A stretch of 32,752 bases of DNA from Citricoccus sp. WCRC_4 (lineage in GTDB: Bacteria; Actinomycetota; Actinomycetes; Actinomycetales; Micrococcaceae). The stretch's first letter is position 1. Each line of letters begins with the position of its first letter. The position numbers were made by a program, and so were the translations under genes. This document shows, piece after piece, positions 29,982-32,752 of the stretch. Below the pieces are notes generated by a model. It was given only the letters and a program-made list of their open reading frames with translations. It was not told where the DNA came from and searched no databases. Location: the NCBI GenBank assembly GCA_026645375.1, contig JAPFFX010000389.1, forward strand, positions 1 through 32,752. The letters run 5' to 3'.

Positions 29982-31081
29982 TAGGCCTGTTGATCGGTGG
30001 TCTGCTCGGGCTGGTCCTGACGCTCGTGGGGACCCCCCTGTTCATCCGCTTCCTGGTCAGGAAGGGATACGGACAGTTCATCCGCGACGACGGACCGACC
30101 ACCCACAAGACCAAGCGCGGCACCCCGACCATGGGCGGGGCCGTGTTCGTGGTGGTGACCGTGGTGGCCTACTTCCTGACGCACTGGATCATGGGCGGCC
30201 TGGGACTGGAGAACGCCGGGCCGACCGCCTCGGCGATGATCCTGTTGTTCCTGATGGCCGGCATGGGACTGGTGGGGTTCCTGGACGACTTCAGCAAGAT
30301 CTCCAACCAGCGTTCCCTCGGACTGACGCCCTGGGCGAAGATCGTCCTGCAGGGCGTGGTGGGCACCGCCTTCGCCGTGCTCGCCCTGAACTTTCCGGAC
30401 GGGCGCGGGCTCACCCCCGCCTCGACGTCCATCTCCTTCGTGCGTGACCTGCCGATCGACCTGGCCTTCGCCGGCCCGGTCATGGGACTGATCCTGTTCG
30501 TGGTCTGGTCCAACCTGATCACCACGGCCACCACCAACGCGGTGAACCTGACCGACGGGCTGGACGGCCTGGCCACCGGCGCCACCGCCATGATCACCGC
30601 CGCCTACATGCTGATCACCATCTTCCAGTCCAACCAGGCGTGCTCCGCGTCCGGCGCGGCCGCGGGCTGCTACGAGGTCCGTGACCCGCTGGACCTGGCG
30701 ATGCTCGGGGCCATCCTCACCGGCTCGCTCATGGGCTTCCTGTGGTGGAACACCTCGCCGGCGAAGATCTTCATGGGGGACACGGGGTCGCTGGCCCTGG
30801 GCGGGGCCCTGGCCGGGTTCGCCATCCTGTCCCGCACCGAACTGCTCGTCATCGTCCTGGCCGGGCTGATGGTCCTCATCACCCTGTCCGTGATCATCCA
30901 GGTCGGCTACTTCAAGCTCTCCGGCGGCAAGCGCGTGTTCCTCATGGCCCCGCTGCAGCACCACTTCGAGCTCAAGGGCTGGGCGGAGGTCACGGTGGTC
31001 GTGCGGTTCTGGCTGATCGGCCTGCTCTGCGTGGCCCTCGGCGTGTCCCTCTTCTACGGCGAATGGGTGCTGGTCCGATGA
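29978..31081 (+). CDS. mraY: Phospho-MurNAc-pentapeptide transferase
   Basis: Integral membrane enzyme that transfers phospho-MurNAc-pentapeptide to undecaprenyl phosphate, forming lipid I. The 367 residues form about ten transmembrane helices. The catalytic motifs are FLDDFSKI (the Asp-Asp pair), NLTDGLDGLA, FMGDTGSLALGG and the cytoplasmic PLQHHFELKGW. The start is GTG at 29978 with AAGGAG at 29964-29969, overlapping the murF stop by 4 nt. A TAGCAT hexamer at 29920-29925, within the end of murF, could serve as an internal -10 site. The stop overlaps murD (ATGA). Confidence 0.96.
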   Translation: MIGLLIGGLLGLVLTLVGTPLFIRFLVRKGYGQFIRDDGPTTHKTKRGTPTMGGAVFVVVTVVAYFLTHWIMGGLGLENAGPTASAMILLFLMAGMGLVGFLDDFSKISNQRSLGLTPWAKIVLQGVVGTAFAVLALNFPDGRGLTPASTSISFVRDLPIDLAFAGPVMGLILFVVWSNLITTATTNAVNLTDGLDGLATGATAMITAAYMLITIFQSNQACSASGAAAGCYEVRDPLDLAMLGAILTGSLMGFLWWNTSPAKIFMGDTGSLALGGALAGFAILSRTELLVIVLAGLMVLITLSVIIQVGYFKLSGGKRVFLMAPLQHHFELKGWAEVTVVVRFWLIGLLCVALGVSLFYGEWVLVR

Positions 31082-32610
31082 CGACCGGGAACGCTGCCAC
31101 CCATCCCCGGCTCGACGCCCTGACCACGTGGGACGCGGACTGGTCCGGGTTGCGGGTGGTCGTGGCCGGCCTCGGCCTGTCCGGGTTCTCCGCGGCCGAC
31201 ACCCTGGCCGAGCTCGGAGCCGACGTCGTGGTCGTGGACGGCCGGGACAGCCCGGAGAACCGTGCCCGGGCAGACACCCTGAGGATCGTGGGGGTCCGCG
31301 AGGTCCTGCTCGGCGAGGACCAGGCCCGGTTCCTTCCCGACGTCGGCGGGTCTTCCGCCGAGCTCGTGGTCACCTCCCCGGGATGGCGCCCGGACCAGCC
31401 GTTGCTGGCCGCGGCCGTGGACGCCGGCGTCCCGGTCTGGGGAGACGTCGAACTGGCTTGGCGGGTCCGCCAACGCGCCGGACGCAAGACGGCCGACTGG
31501 CTCGTGGTCACCGGCACCAACGGCAAGACCACCACGGTGGGCATGATGGAGTCCATGCTGCTGGCCGCCGGCCTGAGGGCGGTGGCCTGTGGCAACGTGG
31601 GCACCCCCATCCTGGACGCGATCCGCGATCCGGAGGGCTGGGACGTGATCGCCGTGGAGCTCTCCAGCTTCCAGCTGCACTGGACCCACCACATCGAGCC
31701 GGCCGCATCGGCCGTGCTGAACGTGGCCGAGGACCACGTGGACTGGCACGGGTCCTTCGAGGCGTACTGCGCGGACAAGGCCAGGATCTACGAGCACACC
31801 CGCGAGGCGTGCATCTTCAACGAGGCCCAGCCCGAGACCATGCGCATGGTCGAGCAGGCCGACGTCCAGGAGGGCTGCCGCGCGGTGTCCTTCACCACGG
31901 ACACGCCGGGACTGTCCATGCTCGGCGTGGTGGACGGCATCCTCGTGGACCGGGCCTTCCTGGACGAACGGGCCCATCAGGCCCTGGAACTCGGCCATGT
32001 CGAGGACCTCGGGCCGATCGCGCCCCGGCACCAGGTGGCCAACGCCCTGGCCGCAGCCGCGCTGGTGCGCGCCATCGGCGTGCCGCCGGAGGCCGTCCGG
32101 GACGGGCTGCGGTCCTACCGCCCCGGGGAGCACCGCATCCAGCTCGTGGCCAAGGCGGATGACGTGCTGTGGATCAACGACTCCAAGGCGACCAACCCCC
32201 ATGCGGCGGACGCCTCACTGGCCGCCTTCACCGACGTGGTCTGGATCGCCGGCGGACTGCCCAAGGGCGTGACCTACGACGAGCTGGTCTCCCGCCACGC
32301 CCACCGCCTGCGTGCCGTGGTGCTCATCGGGGCGGATCCCAGCGAACTGGCAGGTGCCTTACAGCGACACGCACCCGACGTCCCGGTCCTGTCGACGGCG
32401 GTACGCGACACTGGAGGGGATCCCTCGGACGGCCATCGGGCCATGGACGCCGCGGTCCGGGAGGCCGATGACGTGGCCCGGCCCGGAGACGTCGTGCTCA
32501 TGGCGCCCGCGGCGGCGTCCATGGACCAGTTCACGTCCTACGCAGACCGAGGGAACGCCTTCATCGACGCCGTCGCCCGCCTCATGGAACACAAGGGGCT
32601 GAGCAGCTAA
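31078..32610 (+). CDS. murD: UDP-MurNAc-L-alanine:D-glutamate ligase
   Basis: Cytoplasmic Mur ligase that adds D-glutamate to UDP-MurNAc-L-Ala, 510 residues. The N-terminal Rossmann-like domain (VVVAGLGLSGFSAADTL), the ATP loop VVTGTNGKTTTVGM, the ELSSFQLHWT segment, NVAEDHVDWHGSFEAY, and the C-terminal EHRIQLV and INDSKATNPHAADASL motifs are all present. It is longer than the E. coli enzyme (438 residues), mostly from loops. ATG at 31078 overlaps the mraY stop by 4 nt. The next gene follows after 11 nt. Confidence 0.95.
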   Translation: MTTGNAATHPRLDALTTWDADWSGLRVVVAGLGLSGFSAADTLAELGADVVVVDGRDSPENRARADTLRIVGVREVLLGEDQARFLPDVGGSSAELVVTSPGWRPDQPLLAAAVDAGVPVWGDVELAWRVRQRAGRKTADWLVVTGTNGKTTTVGMMESMLLAAGLRAVACGNVGTPILDAIRDPEGWDVIAVELSSFQLHWTHHIEPAASAVLNVAEDHVDWHGSFEAYCADKARIYEHTREACIFNEAQPETMRMVEQADVQEGCRAVSFTTDTPGLSMLGVVDGILVDRAFLDERAHQALELGHVEDLGPIAPRHQVANALAAAALVRAIGVPPEAVRDGLRSYRPGEHRIQLVAKADDVLWINDSKATNPHAADASLAAFTDVVWIAGGLPKGVTYDELVSRHAHRLRAVVLIGADPSELAGALQRHAPDVPVLSTAVRDTGGDPSDGHRAMDAAVREADDVARPGDVVLMAPAAASMDQFTSYADRGNAFIDAVARLMEHKGLSS

Positions 32611-32621
32611 GGAGCCCACCC

Positions 32622-32752
32622 ATGGTGACCACCCCCCAACGGCCCCTGCGCCGTACCCGGGGTCCCGCCAGGGGCCGGCGTCCCCGTCCGGCGACCGGCG
32701 CGGTCCCGTCCGTGTCCGGTGCCTCGTCCGCGCGCGCGGGCACCGGCCGCGC
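32622..32752 (+). CDS. ftsW: Start of a probable FtsW gene, cut by the window end
   Basis: The first 43 codons of an open frame starting at ATG 32622, with AAGGAG (32609-32614) overlapping the murD stop. The visible residues are Arg/Pro-rich and very basic (MVTTPQRPLRRTRGPARGRR), a cytoplasmic tail without any membrane helix yet. The name rests on position: in actinobacterial dcw clusters murD is followed by ftsW, the septal lipid-II glycosyltransferase, often with such a basic extension. The sequence itself does not prove it. Confidence 0.6.
   Translation, partial: MVTTPQRPLRRTRGPARGRRPRPATGAVPSVSGASSARAGTGR

Noticed and set aside
1-32752. CRISPR arrays, tRNA/rRNA genes, prophage or insertion sequences
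   Set aside because: No spaced repeat array, tRNA-like cloverleaf, transposase or integrase was recognised; the only tandem repeats are the short ones listed.

Overview
The window is GC-rich chromosomal DNA from an actinobacterium, most likely of the family Micrococcaceae (Micrococcus, Kocuria, Citricoccus or Arthrobacter type). The reasons are a mycothione reductase, a MerR/bifunctional-nuclease/MerR cluster like Mycobacterium tuberculosis Rv1828-Rv1830, a plsC-aroG-pknL-Rv2175c-idsA neighbourhood like Rv2182c-Rv2173, and a dcw cluster whose MurE lacks the diaminopimelate motif and instead suggests L-lysine peptidoglycan. I recognise no phage, insertion sequence, CRISPR array, rRNA or tRNA.

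Layout. 1-130 is probably not native: 11 bases identical to the end of an Illumina adapter, then a low-GC inverted and tandem repeat fused to a 5'-damaged ftsR-like merR gene. 107-2254 (+) carries ftsR-like merR, the bifunctional nuclease gene and a second merR. 2354-3202 (-) is an orphan ParA-type ATPase, divergent from pyruvate carboxylase (3416-6886, +), which is followed by mycothione reductase (6923-8344, +). A FadD15-like acyl-CoA ligase (8341-10164, -) is divergent from an ROK sugar kinase (10340-11455, +). A small membrane protein and an alpha/beta hydrolase (-) precede plsC (12835-13533, +) and class II DAHP synthase (13643-15046, +). PknL with three PASTA domains and a LysM/transglycosylase protein lie on the minus strand (15119-18398). 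An Rv2175c-like DNA-binding protein (+), a polyprenyl diphosphate synthase (-), dinB (+) and a DUF3040 protein (+) follow. From 22316 to the end is the division/cell-wall cluster mraZ-rsmH-ftsL-ftsI-murE-murF-mraY-murD-ftsW (the last cut by the window end).

The genes fit a growth and envelope programme. PknL, its probable DNA-binding partner, the secreted LysM hydrolase and the dcw genes build and remodel peptidoglycan. IdsA-type synthase feeds isoprenoids, PlsC and FadD feed membrane lipid, and Pyc and AroG link central carbon to biosynthesis. murE-murF-mraY-murD are joined by 4-nt start/stop overlaps.

The coding content is ordinary. The interesting material is regulatory. (i) A MraZ-box triplet overlies the mraZ promoter, and a 23-bp tandem array about 200 bp upstream carries nearly the same box pairs on the opposite strand. 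(ii) idsA and dinB have mirror-image divergent promoters, each -10 hexamer sitting where the other's -35 should be. (iii) Several genes show a TAnnnT hexamer 6-7 nt before the start codon, suggesting leaderless mRNAs and fixing several starts. (iv) Perfect palindromes sit inside promoter spacers of the second merR, aroG and the Rv2175c-like gene. (v) A phased GTAAC-type repeat array precedes the LysM hydrolase gene.
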